DNA of 64,000 nucleotides. It comes from JANXMY01 sp964251675. Lineage in GTDB: Bacteria; Armatimonadota; Armatimonadia; Armatimonadales; Capsulimonadaceae. The stretch's first letter is position 1. Each line of letters opens with the position of its first letter. The stretch is from positions 1-64,000 of the forward strand of contig CAXUKS010000007.1 of the NCBI GenBank assembly GCA_964251675.1, written 5' to 3'. A model generated the notes under the pieces. The model saw only the letters and a list, made by a program, of their open reading frames with translations, had not been told where the DNA came from and searched no databases. This document shows, in pieces, positions 6,672 to 14,397 of this stretch. A program made the position numbers and the translations under genes.

Positions 6672-9113
6672 GTGACTGACGCCAATTTAAACATTACACA
6701 ATCTGCCGCCCCCGAAGATGTTCCCGGATTGTCCCGCCTGCAAGTGCGCCGCGCCCTGCGGATCTGGACCGTCGAAGGCTGCGTTGCCACGGTCCAAATC
6801 TCGCTGACGGGGGGCGCGTTCCAGACCGGGTTCGCGCTGCTGCTGGGATGCAGCCCCTTCTGGATCGGGGCGCTCGGCGGCATTCCAGCGTTCGCCGGGC
6901 TGATCCAGCTTGTTTCCTCCTACCTCGCTCAGAGCTATGGGCAGCGCAAGCCGCTGGCGCTCTGGTTTTCCTACCTCGCCCGGCTGCTCTGGCTGCCGAT
7001 GCTTCTGATCCCCTTCCTTCTGCCCCGCCCCTGGTGGGTGGGGACGTTTCTCGGACTGACGCTTTTGTCTTCTCTTTGCGCCAATATCTCCGCGCCTCTG
7101 TGGACGGCCTGGATTACAGATCTGGTCCCGGAAGACAACCGGGGGCGGTATTTCGGGCGCAAAAATATGTTCGGCGGCTGGGTCGGCATGATTGTCCCAG
7201 TGGCGGGCGGCTTCTTTCTGGACGCCGCCGTGCGGCGTCATTTGTCCCCCGAAGCGGCCTTTGCGATCATCTTCGGCACGGCGACGGTGTTTGCGACGAT
7301 TTCACTGCTGCTGGGCACGCGCAGTCCGGATGTGCCGGGCGCTAACAACCGCCCCGTCGGGGAAGGGGCGGCGGGGGCACTGGCGTATTACCGCGCCCCG
7401 TTTGCGGACACGGCGTTTCGGTCTGTAATGGCATACACAGCGATGATGGTGGTGGCGCAGTCAATCTCGGCGCAGTTTATCACGGTGTATCAGCTCAAAT
7501 ATCTCAATCTCAACTACACGGCGTTTCAGCTTCTGTCGGCGGTCTCTACATTGGCAAGCCTGGCCGTGATGCCGCTGTGGGGGTATCTGGCCGACAAGTA
7601 TGGCAGCAAGCCAATTCTCGTGATCTGCTGCGGGCTGGTGCTGGCCCCGCCGCTGCTGTGGATTTTAGCCGTCCCGGACGGCATCGCCGGGCTGTGGGGC
7701 TACTCTGCTGATGGCGCTCTGCGTGTCTCGCTGACCAAGCTGGTTATTATCGGCCTGAACACGCTGTCGGGCATCGGCTGGGCGGGTGTGGGGCTGACAC
7801 AGTTTAATTTGATGATCGGCTCCGCGCCGAGCCAGACGCGCACAGTGTATGTCAGCGCCATCGCGGCGGTCAGCGGCCTCGCGGGCGGCGTCGCGCCGCT
7901 CGTGGGCGGGGTTCTTATGGAGGTACTGGGGCAGCTGGCGTTCCCGGCGCACGGCCTGATCACAAGCAACTACCATGTCTTGTTTGTGCTGACTACGGTG
8001 CTGCGCGGGGCGGCCCTGCTGCTGGTCAGCCCCATCCGGGAAGTCGGCAGCCGCGAAGCCGGATATGTTCTCAAACAGCTTTCCGCTTCCAAACCCGTCG
8101 GCTCGTTTGCGGGCATACAGAAGCTGTCCAAAGCCTCCAGCGCCTCGGCGCGGGCGCAGGCAGCGGGCGATCTGGCGCGGCTGAAAACACCACTGGCGGT
8201 GGAAGAGCTGGTCCGTGCTCTGGACGACGTCGCCCTGCCCGTGCGCGAGCAGGCCGCCGCCGCGCTGGGGGAGATCGGCGATGCGCGGGCCACCCTGCCG
8301 CTGGTCTGGAAGCTGACCGATCCAGCGTCCGGCATCAGCGGGGCGGCGGCCACGGCGCTGGGCAAAATCGGCGACCGGGCCGCCCTGCCATCGCTGGCCG
8401 CCGCCGCGCAGCTTGGCCCGCCTCTGCGCCGCCTCGCCGCGATGGAGGCCCTGGGCCGCCTCGCGGACCCATCGGTGACGGAGATTCTGGCAAGCTTGAT
8501 GCAGGACCCTGAAGTCACCGTCCGCACCGCCGCCATCCGGGCGCTGGCCGAGCGCGAGGACCCAGCCAGCCTGCCCGCGCTGATCGCTCAGCTTGCCGCT
8601 GAGTCGGACCCGGCCAATCTGGCCGTGCTGGCCGATGCCCTGGGGCGGCTCGGCGAGCCGGAAGCGGCCCTGCCCCTGCTGGCCGCGCTGGACCGGACGC
8701 AGTCACAGACCGTGCGGCGTGAGACCCTAAATGCCATCGGCAGCCTCGGCGGCGGGCGGGATGCGTTTTATCCGTATCTGGCATTAGACTCGTATGCCCG
8801 CGATGAAACCGTCGGCAAAATCCTGCTGAACATCCAGCGCCGCTACCGCTCCCGCGCCTCGCAGAAACGCGAACCTAACGCCGCCCGCATCTCCATACTC
8901 GCTGGGTGGGCGCTGGCCGCCTACACTGTCAGCGACAACGCCCTCTGCCTCGCCCGTCTGGCCCGTCTGGCCCGTCTGGCGCGTCTGCTGCCCTCTGACC
9001 CCAACCTGCCCGCCTGCGAGATTTTGCTGGCCCTCGCCGCCCGCCCAGGCCCCGTCTCCGCCGAAGAAGCCCTGCTGGCCGTGTTCCTAACCCGGCGGCT
9101 GACGGGGGGATAA
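6672..9113 (+). CDS. MFS permease fused to C-terminal HEAT repeats
   Basis: An 813-residue fusion. Residues 1-460 form a 12-helix major facilitator-like domain, with the loop ITDLVPEDNRGRYFGRKNM after helix 4 typical of the family. From about residue 495 to 720, degenerate HEAT / PBS-lyase repeats follow (VREQAAAALGEIGDARAT, ISGAAATALGKIGDRAAL, VRTAAIRALAEREDPASL), giving a large soluble helical solenoid. A soluble tail contains four tandem copies of a 9-bp unit (ARL) at 8952-8987. The GTG at 6672 follows TATCTT by 5 nt, so a leaderless start is possible. The substrate cannot be inferred. Confidence 0.85.
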   Translation: MTDANLNITQSAAPEDVPGLSRLQVRRALRIWTVEGCVATVQISLTGGAFQTGFALLLGCSPFWIGALGGIPAFAGLIQLVSSYLAQSYGQRKPLALWFSYLARLLWLPMLLIPFLLPRPWWVGTFLGLTLLSSLCANISAPLWTAWITDLVPEDNRGRYFGRKNMFGGWVGMIVPVAGGFFLDAAVRRHLSPEAAFAIIFGTATVFATISLLLGTRSPDVPGANNRPVGEGAAGALAYYRAPFADTAFRSVMAYTAMMVVAQSISAQFITVYQLKYLNLNYTAFQLLSAVSTLASLAVMPLWGYLADKYGSKPILVICCGLVLAPPLLWILAVPDGIAGLWGYSADGALRVSLTKLVIIGLNTLSGIGWAGVGLTQFNLMIGSAPSQTRTVYVSAIAAVSGLAGGVAPLVGGVLMEVLGQLAFPAHGLITSNYHVLFVLTTVLRGAALLLVSPIREVGSREAGYVLKQLSASKPVGSFAGIQKLSKASSASARAQAAGDLARLKTPLAVEELVRALDDVALPVREQAAAALGEIGDARATLPLVWKLTDPASGISGAAATALGKIGDRAALPSLAAAAQLGPPLRRLAAMEALGRLADPSVTEILASLMQDPEVTVRTAAIRALAEREDPASLPALIAQLAAESDPANLAVLADALGRLGEPEAALPLLAALDRTQSQTVRRETLNAIGSLGGGRDAFYPYLALDSYARDETVGKILLNIQRRYRSRASQKREPNAARISILAGWALAAYTVSDNALCLARLARLARLARLLPSDPNLPACEILLALAARPGPVSAEEALLAVFLTRRLTGG
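8952..8987 (+). repeat. four tandem 9-bp repeats inside the MFS-HEAT gene
   Basis: GCCCGTCTG occurs three times and GCGCGTCTG once, head to tail, encoding (ARL)4 in frame. Unit length is a multiple of three, so expansion or contraction keeps the reading frame. Confidence 0.9.
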
Positions 9114-9149
9114 TAAGCGAGGTACAATAAAGCAAGGCCCGATGAAGAG

Positions 9150-9371
9150 ATGCCCGATGATGCACACACCAAAACTCTGCCGCCCAGCGACTATTCCACC
9201 TCCGACAAGGCGATACCGAAGCAATTAGCCGATATTGCTTTATTAGACATGACAGAGTTTCGCCTGCCGCTGCCGGACTGGGAAGTGTTCTGTGAACGGC
9301 TTGATGCGCCGCCGCGCACCATCGCGGCACTGGAACAGTTATTCAGCGAAACAAAGCCTTTTCAGAAATAG
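9150..9371 (+). CDS. DUF1778/TacA-like antitoxin, orphan
   Basis: A 73-residue protein. Its C-terminal half, LPLPDWEVFCERLDAPPRTI followed by AALEQLFS, resembles the toxin-binding tail of DUF1778 (TacA-type) antitoxins (pattern DWExFxExLDxPPxxxxAL). The N-terminal half lacks a clear ribbon-helix-helix. The usual partner is a GNAT acetyltransferase toxin encoded immediately downstream; here the next gene is an unrelated secreted protein, so this antitoxin looks orphaned. A TACAAT -10-like element at 9123-9128 precedes it. Confidence 0.6.
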   Translation: MPDDAHTKTLPPSDYSTSDKAIPKQLADIALLDMTEFRLPLPDWEVFCERLDAPPRTIAALEQLFSETKPFQK

Positions 9372-9394
9372 GCTCCTGCCTGTGGTACAAAACT

Positions 9395-9910
9395 ATGAAC
9401 AAGATAAACGCTGTGTCTTCGACACTCCTGCTGCTCGCCGCTCTCCATTGCGCGGCTCCGCATTGCCTCGCCGATGTGACTGTCAACGGAGGCTGGGGAT
9501 TGAAGCCTGTCAGCTATCAGGCGGCGCTCAAGAAGGCCCGCTTTCCCATTATTCTGCCGCAGGGATGGCGCGGGGAAGATTGCGTTTTTTATCTCAACTG
9601 GATCAAGACGGAGAAGGAAGTGACAGGCAACGATCCCGGTCCCCGACTGCCATCTCGACAGGCGATTGCGGTGGCACTAAAAGGGAACCAAAAACGCTTG
9701 ATTATAGAGACTCCCTACCTGAAAAAGTCATCAGTTGATGCCAACTACCACGGAATGTTGTGGATTGTTTCAGCCGGGTATTTTACAAATGCTCTTAACC
9801 ATCAATTTGGAGAACTTTCCATTGGGCATCGCGGAGGAACAAGCTATGCGATCCTGAGTTCAAGCGCCGACAAAGCAGGCAATGATCGGTTTGAACAAAC
9901 GCTTCGCTAA
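9395..9910 (+). CDS. hypothetical secreted protein
   Basis: A 171-residue protein with a typical signal peptide (basic MNKIN, hydrophobic STLLLLAALHCAA, cleavage near CLAD). The mature part has no motif I recognise; it contains WRGEDCVFYLNWIK and IGHRGGTSYAIL. It begins 23 bp after the antitoxin-like gene and converges on the MBL-fold gene across a hairpin-rich spacer. Nothing assigns a function. Confidence 0.65.
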   Translation: MNKINAVSSTLLLLAALHCAAPHCLADVTVNGGWGLKPVSYQAALKKARFPIILPQGWRGEDCVFYLNWIKTEKEVTGNDPGPRLPSRQAIAVALKGNQKRLIIETPYLKKSSVDANYHGMLWIVSAGYFTNALNHQFGELSIGHRGGTSYAILSSSADKAGNDRFEQTLR

Positions 9911-9928
9911 CTGATATTAGCAAAAAGA

Positions 9929-10018
9929 AGGGCAGGGACAAGCCCTGCCCCTACGGGCCTCATCGCTATTCTTGTCCGGCTCCCTCTCCTTGCTTAAGGA
10001 GAGGGCTGGGGTGAGGTT
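9929..10018. repeat. composite two-hairpin repeat, copy A
   Basis: Hairpin 1: GGGCAGGG (9930-9937) with CCCTGCCC (9943-9950), followed by CTACG. Hairpin 2: CCCTCTCCTT (9982-9991) with AAGGAGAGGG (9996-10005), followed by CTGGGGTGAGG. The same order of parts recurs at 23033-23124. It fills the gap between two convergent genes and may act as a terminator for both. Confidence 0.75.
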
Positions 10019-10020
10019 TC

Positions 10021-10917
10021 TTAGTGCCGTCCGCCGCGCATGCCGTCGCGGTGCTGATGGCTGGCACGGGCGGCGTTGGCGCGGGCGGCGCGGGCATCGG
10101 TGCGGGCGTGTTTGCCCTGGGCGGCTTCGGCGGGGCAGAAGATGTGGCAGGCGTTGTGTTTCAACACCACCGGAGCGATTCCGGGGTCGGAACCTGTGGC
10201 GGCGGCGAGGAGCGCGACGAACTCGTCCGGGTCGGCGGTGTTGCCCGCAAACATTCCGTAGTGCATGGGGATGACTTCGCGGGGGGCGATCTCGGCAGTC
10301 AGCTTCGCGGCCTGGGCGGCGTCCATGTTGCCCATACGACCATTGATGGGGACCAGCAGGACGTCCGGGCCGAACTCTTCCACAGCGGCGGCGAGCGCGT
10401 CGTTATATTCGGAGTCGCCGACGTGGTAGACGCTCACGGTGTCCGCACTGCTGCCTTCGGAGGCGTCGCTCCACTCAAAGACGTAGCCGACGCTGTCTTC
10501 GGAGTGCTGGGCAGACACCACATGGACAGCGAAACCGGGGAACTCCAACGTCTGGCCCGGCATGGCGGTCTGGATTTGAGTGGACGGTACGCCGAGCTTG
10601 GTCAGGTGGCGGCAGGAAGATGGCGGGCAGATGACCGGGGACTCGGGGTTCTGCTGGGCGATCACGGGAGCCGTTAGCGGGTCGGTATGGTCAATGTGGT
10701 CGTGGGTCAGAAAGAGATAGTCCAGGCGCACGTCTTTGGGCTTGACTGGAACATCGACGAGACGCGGGGAGTCGCCGCCGCCATTGGCGCTGTCCGAGAG
10801 GTAGGGGTCTACGACAATCACCGCGCCGTCATGGGCTTTCAGGGCAAACCCGCTCTGTCCGAGCCATTGCAGGGCCACCCGGCCCGGCTCCACTTTGCAT
10901 TTGATCAGCTTTTCCAA
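10021..10917 (-). CDS. MBL-fold metal-dependent hydrolase (UlaG-like)
   Basis: A metallo-beta-lactamase-fold hydrolase of about 298 residues. Motifs: LQWLGQSGFAL near the N terminus, LFLTHDHIDHTD (the HxHxDH metal site), VYHVGDSEYND, and PMHYG. This is the UlaG/YcjN-like subgroup of putative Zn/Mn hydrolases. A perfect GGAGG lies 6 nt before a TTG at 10917, so I choose that start. After the fold, a basic, Ala/Arg/His-rich tail of about 40 residues ends in GMRGGRH; it is unusual and could bind metal or nucleic acid. Confidence 0.85.
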   Translation of the reverse strand: MEKLIKCKVEPGRVALQWLGQSGFALKAHDGAVIVVDPYLSDSANGGGDSPRLVDVPVKPKDVRLDYLFLTHDHIDHTDPLTAPVIAQQNPESPVICPPSSCRHLTKLGVPSTQIQTAMPGQTLEFPGFAVHVVSAQHSEDSVGYVFEWSDASEGSSADTVSVYHVGDSEYNDALAAAVEEFGPDVLLVPINGRMGNMDAAQAAKLTAEIAPREVIPMHYGMFAGNTADPDEFVALLAAATGSDPGIAPVVLKHNACHIFCPAEAAQGKHARTDARAARANAARASHQHRDGMRGGRH

Positions 10918-10999
10918 ACAACACCTCCGCAAAAGTACTTGTGGGGGTGTTCTCCGTTTGTCGGCAAGAGTCCTTCTTTACTTGCCCCCGTGAATGTGC

Positions 11000-11005
11000 T
11001 ACAAT
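11000..11005 (+). promoter_or_regulatory. -10 element of the GNAT operon, leaderless arrangement
   Basis: TACAAT lies 5 nt before a GTG start at 11011. TTTACT at 10977-10982 fits as a -35 with a 17-bp spacer. There is no room for a Shine-Dalgarno sequence downstream of the predicted transcription start. Confidence 0.6.
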
Positions 11006-11010
11006 AGCGC

Positions 11011-12189
11011 GTGGCAGTGGCCGAAATGAGTGCAGATAAAACAAGCAGCCGACTGACGGCAGGGGACGTGCGCCGGCCATCCGGGCTGGCCGCGCTGGAA
11101 GCCGAATGGCAGGCGCTGGCCGCCGCGTGTCCGGCGGCGACAGTATTTCAGACGTTTGAATGGAACGCCGCGTGGTGGAAGCACTTCGGGCGCGTGCCGG
11201 GGCGTGTGCTTCGGGTCGTGACGTTCCGGGACGCGGCGGGAATTCTGGTCGGGCTGGCCCCGCTGATGACCTCGTTCTGGTATGCGACGCCCCTGCGGCG
11301 GCTGTCGTTTCTGGGCACGGGGACTTCGGATTATTTAGATATACTCGCGCTGCCGGGCCGGGAACAGGACGCCGCCCGCGCTGTGTATGAGTATCTGGAA
11401 GCAAGCGGGGGCTGGCAGATTGCAGACTTTCAGCAGCTTCGGGAAGGCAGCCTTTTTCGGCAGTATGCCCCGCCGCCGGGCAGCACGCTGACGGCTTTGG
11501 ACGTGCCGGGCGAGGCGTGCCCCTTTCTGGCTCTGCCGGGAAGCTGGGAAATGCTGATACAGGGGCTGGGCAAGAAAACGCGGGCTAACATCGGCTATTA
11601 TGACCGGGGCCTGCAAAAAGTGTACCGCGTAGAGGCCGACCCGGTGCGCGACCCCGAGGCTCTGGACGACGAGATGAGCCGCCTGTTTGAGCTGCACCAG
11701 CGGCGGTGGAACCAGCGGTGGCTGCCCGGTGTTTTTGGGGGAAAGCGCGTGCAGGCATTCCACCGGGATGCCGCCCGGAGGCTTCTACAGCGCGGCTGGC
11801 TGCGCCTCTTTTCCTTGAAGCTCGACGGCGTGACGCAGGCCTCGCTGTACTGCTTTGCATTTGGCGACCGGATGTGTTATTATCAGGGAGGCTTCGAGCC
11901 GACACTCTCGCGTCTCAGCCTCGGCACCGTGCTGACCGCCCGTGCCATGCAGACGGCGATTGGCGAGGGCCGGGCGGTGTTTGATTTTCTGCGCGGCGAT
12001 GAGCCGTACAAGGCTAAATGGACCGGGGCATCCCGCTCCAACCTGCGCCGGGTGGTGACCCGCACCACCTCCCCGGCCACGGCGTTGGCCCGGCAGGCCG
12101 CCGCCTGGGAAGACACGATTGAGCGGCGCGGCAAAGCGTGGATGCATCGCAAGCCCAAGCCGCGCCCAAAACAAGGGGAAAGCACATAG
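11011..12189 (+). CDS. GNAT family acetyltransferase (CelD/BioF2-like)
   Basis: A 392-residue protein matching the double-GNAT Acetyltransf_6 pattern seen in CelD-like polysaccharide-biosynthesis proteins. It has LEAEWQALAAACPAATVFQT near residue 27, then FEWNAAWWKHF, a core with NIGYYDRGLQKVY, and a C-terminal GNAT segment with FAFGDRMCYYQGGFEPTLS, then FDFLRGDEPYKAKW. Such enzymes transfer acyl groups to sugars, peptides or polysaccharide precursors. It heads a four-gene run (with a coiled-coil protein, an M48 protease and a GT2), consistent with envelope work. The GTG start fits the leaderless promoter. Confidence 0.8.
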   Translation: MAVAEMSADKTSSRLTAGDVRRPSGLAALEAEWQALAAACPAATVFQTFEWNAAWWKHFGRVPGRVLRVVTFRDAAGILVGLAPLMTSFWYATPLRRLSFLGTGTSDYLDILALPGREQDAARAVYEYLEASGGWQIADFQQLREGSLFRQYAPPPGSTLTALDVPGEACPFLALPGSWEMLIQGLGKKTRANIGYYDRGLQKVYRVEADPVRDPEALDDEMSRLFELHQRRWNQRWLPGVFGGKRVQAFHRDAARRLLQRGWLRLFSLKLDGVTQASLYCFAFGDRMCYYQGGFEPTLSRLSLGTVLTARAMQTAIGEGRAVFDFLRGDEPYKAKWTGASRSNLRRVVTRTTSPATALARQAAAWEDTIERRGKAWMHRKPKPRPKQGEST

Positions 12190-12569
12190 TACGCCGCTTT
12201 TTCACCCGCCTCGTAATGGTACTCTTGATCGGCTTTTGCGGCTACAACTGGGTGCAGACACGCCTGCTTCAGGCACAGGTAAACGACCTGGAAGCGCGGC
12301 AGATCGTGCAGGCCAAGCAGGTGCGGGAGCAGGCCGACTGGATAGCGCGGGCCAATGCCCAGGCGCAAGCGGCACGCGAAGCCCTCGGCCGCTCGGACTG
12401 GCGCGGGGCCGAGCGTGGTTTAAGTCAGGGTGTTCAGGACCTGCAAAGCGGGGTGCGGGCGGCGGTGCAGTCTCCGCAGACGCGCCGAAGCCTGCATACC
12501 CTGCAGGATTTACAGAGGCAGGCGGACGCGCTCTGGCAGCGGGCCAAATCGATGCGGGAAAGAAAGTAG
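12138..12569 (+). CDS. single-pass membrane protein with coiled coil
   Basis: A 143-residue protein with a basic N terminus, one transmembrane helix at about residues 24-42 (RLVMVLLIGFCGYN), then about 90 residues rich in Ala, Gln, Glu and Arg with heptad character (LLQAQVNDLEARQIVQAKQV), predicted coiled coil. It overlaps the GNAT gene by 52 bp in another frame; no alternative start after the overlap exists except an unlikely ATA. It is followed 5 bp later by the M48 protease gene. No family recognised. Confidence 0.65.
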   Translation: MDASQAQAAPKTRGKHIVRRFFTRLVMVLLIGFCGYNWVQTRLLQAQVNDLEARQIVQAKQVREQADWIARANAQAQAAREALGRSDWRGAERGLSQGVQDLQSGVRAAVQSPQTRRSLHTLQDLQRQADALWQRAKSMRERK

Positions 12570-12574
12570 TTTCC

Positions 12575-13543
12575 ATGTCATATTGTTATCGCTCATTCTC
12601 TTATCACTTATTGCGCCGCCCGGCGTTAGCCCTTTGCGCCGTGCTCGGCCTCGGCCTGCTGTCCGGCTGCCAGAGCGGGCAAATCAAAAACAACATGATG
12701 AGTCCCGAGCAGGAGAACGCTCTGGGGCGAGACTATGCCAGCCAGATTGACTCCCAGGTCAAGTTTGTCATGGACGGTAAAATCAATCGGCGCGTTTTAG
12801 ACGTGTCAGCCCCGGTGCTGGCACAGGCACAAAAAGACCGGCCCGACCTGTCGTTCCGGGTGCGCGTGATTGACAGCCCCGAGCTGAACGCATTTTCCAT
12901 TCCCGGCGGCTACATTTACATCTACCGGGGCCTGCTGGATAAAATCGGCCCGGATGACGACGCGCTGGCCTGCATTATCGGCCACGAAGCCTCGCACGTC
13001 GTCCGCCGCCATATCGCCAAATCTATTTCCGATTCGCAGAACAAGGGTCTGCTAGTCGATGTGGCCGCGCTTCTCAGCCGCGACTACCGGGTCGGGCAGG
13101 TTGGCGGGGCGCTCTTTGAGCTGGATCAGCTTCACTACAGCCGCATCGCCGAGTTTGAGGCTGACCGCTGGGGTGAGCGGTTTGCCTACAACGCGGGCTA
13201 CGACCCGACTGGCATGGTTCGCACGTTTGTGATCTTTGAGAACGAAGAAAAGAAAGGCTATTCCCCGGCGGCCTATTCCAAAGATCACCCAATCAACGAA
13301 AACCGTATCCTGCGCGTGGAAGAGCAGCTGCGGGAGCTGCGGGCAAACCACGGCACGTACATGACCGAAGACTACCATGTGGGGGAAGACCGGATCGCGG
13401 CGGCAAAGAATGGCATCGATTACAATGCGCTGGTGCTGGCAACCAGGATGCCTTCGCCCGCCGCCATCATGCACGACACTAAGAAAACTGCCGATACGAA
13501 AACTGCCGATACGAAAACCGTTGAGAACGCCAAACCAGAGTAA
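12575..13543 (+). CDS. M48 family zinc metalloprotease, lipoprotein
   Basis: A 322-residue protein with a lipoprotein signal peptide ending LGLLSGC (lipobox Cys at about residue 30). The zinc site is HEASH in IIGHEASHVVRRH, with the third ligand Glu in AEFEADRWG, typical of the periplasmic M48/LoiP-BepA type that handles misfolded outer-membrane proteins. The C terminus holds an in-frame 15-bp tandem repeat encoding KTADTKTADTKT. I start at ATG 12575, just before the signal peptide. Its stop codon overlaps the GT2 start by 1 base (TAATG). Confidence 0.9.
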   Translation: MSYCYRSFSYHLLRRPALALCAVLGLGLLSGCQSGQIKNNMMSPEQENALGRDYASQIDSQVKFVMDGKINRRVLDVSAPVLAQAQKDRPDLSFRVRVIDSPELNAFSIPGGYIYIYRGLLDKIGPDDDALACIIGHEASHVVRRHIAKSISDSQNKGLLVDVAALLSRDYRVGQVGGALFELDQLHYSRIAEFEADRWGERFAYNAGYDPTGMVRTFVIFENEEKKGYSPAAYSKDHPINENRILRVEEQLRELRANHGTYMTEDYHVGEDRIAAAKNGIDYNALVLATRMPSPAAIMHDTKKTADTKTADTKTVENAKPE

Positions 13544-14262
13544 TGCCGCTTGCCACGAGTGAACCGAAAGCCAAACACACCGCCGCGCCGCCGAACTCTT
13601 TTGTCCGGGGCCAGCCTATGAGAGTCGCTGCCATTATCCCGGCCTACAACGAAGAAAGCCGCATTGCGGCGGTCCTTCTGACCCTGACCGCTTCTCCGCT
13701 GATTGGGGAGGTGATTGTCGTGGACGACGGCTCTTCCGACGGCACAGCGGCGGCGGCGCGGGCCGTTCCCGGCGTGCAGGTGGTGTCCCTGCCGCGTAAC
13801 CGGGGCAAGGGGGGCGCGATGCAGGAAGGCGCAGGCCGCACCGAGGCCGATGTCCTGCTGTTCTTCGACGCGGATTTGATCGGCCTCCAGCCCCAGCATA
13901 TCGCCGATCTCTTGGCCCCGGTCTGCGCGGGTGAGACGGTGATGTCTATGGGCATCTTCAAAGGCGGGCGGCTGTGGACGGACATGGCCCAGTTTTTTGC
14001 CCCGGCCATCACCGGGCAGCGGGCCATTCGCCGGGATGTTTTCCTCAAAGTTCCCGACCTGGCCTCGGTCGGCTACGGCATTGAGCTGGCGATCAATGAC
14101 TACGTCCATTCCCAGGGCTTTGTCCGCAAGGACGTGACGCTGCGCGGCGTGACGCACCCGATGAAGGAAGAAAAGCTGGGCTGGGCGCGGGGCGCAGCCT
14201 CGCGGGCGCGGATGTACTGGCAGATGCTTCTTTTCGGCGTGCGGCGTCGGCGCAAAAAGTAG
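13543..14262 (+). CDS. glycosyltransferase family 2
   Basis: A 239-residue GT2 enzyme. The GT-A core begins at VAAIIPAYNEESRI and includes VIVVDDGSSDGT, LPRNRGKGGAMQEG and the DxD-type FFDADLIG. It resembles dolichol-phosphate-mannose or glucosyl-3-phosphoglycerate synthase-like soluble GT2s, but the acceptor is unknown. A Met at 13618 directly before the fold is an alternative start; the upstream ATG overlapping the M48 stop is kept because of operon coupling. The C terminus is very basic (RRRRKK). A strong terminator follows 9 bp after the stop. Confidence 0.85.
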   Translation: MPLATSEPKAKHTAAPPNSFVRGQPMRVAAIIPAYNEESRIAAVLLTLTASPLIGEVIVVDDGSSDGTAAAARAVPGVQVVSLPRNRGKGGAMQEGAGRTEADVLLFFDADLIGLQPQHIADLLAPVCAGETVMSMGIFKGGRLWTDMAQFFAPAITGQRAIRRDVFLKVPDLASVGYGIELAINDYVHSQGFVRKDVTLRGVTHPMKEEKLGWARGAASRARMYWQMLLFGVRRRRKK

Positions 14263-14270
14263 AAACCCAA

Positions 14271-14304
14271 AAACGGGCGCGGCTATTGCCGCGCCCGTTT
14301 TATT
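14271..14304. terminator. bidirectional Rho-independent terminator
   Basis: A 13-bp perfect stem: AAACGGGCGCGGC at 14271-14283 with GCCGCGCCCGTTT at 14288-14300, loop TATT, followed by TATT on the plus strand and TTTTTGGG on the minus strand. It ends the GNAT-GT2 operon and may also serve flhA-flhF, whose last stop is 94 bp away. Confidence 0.85.
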
Positions 14305-14397
14305 GTCTTACAGGGGACACATCAATGCCGTTCGTGGCAGTGCATCGTCAAAGAAAAGCCTGACCTGCGAAGGCCGGGCGAAGTGGGGACAAGGACA

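Noticed and set aside
12119..12574. Upstream extension of the M48 protease frame
   Set aside because: It runs through the GNAT and coiled-coil genes; the lipoprotein signal peptide begins at 12575.
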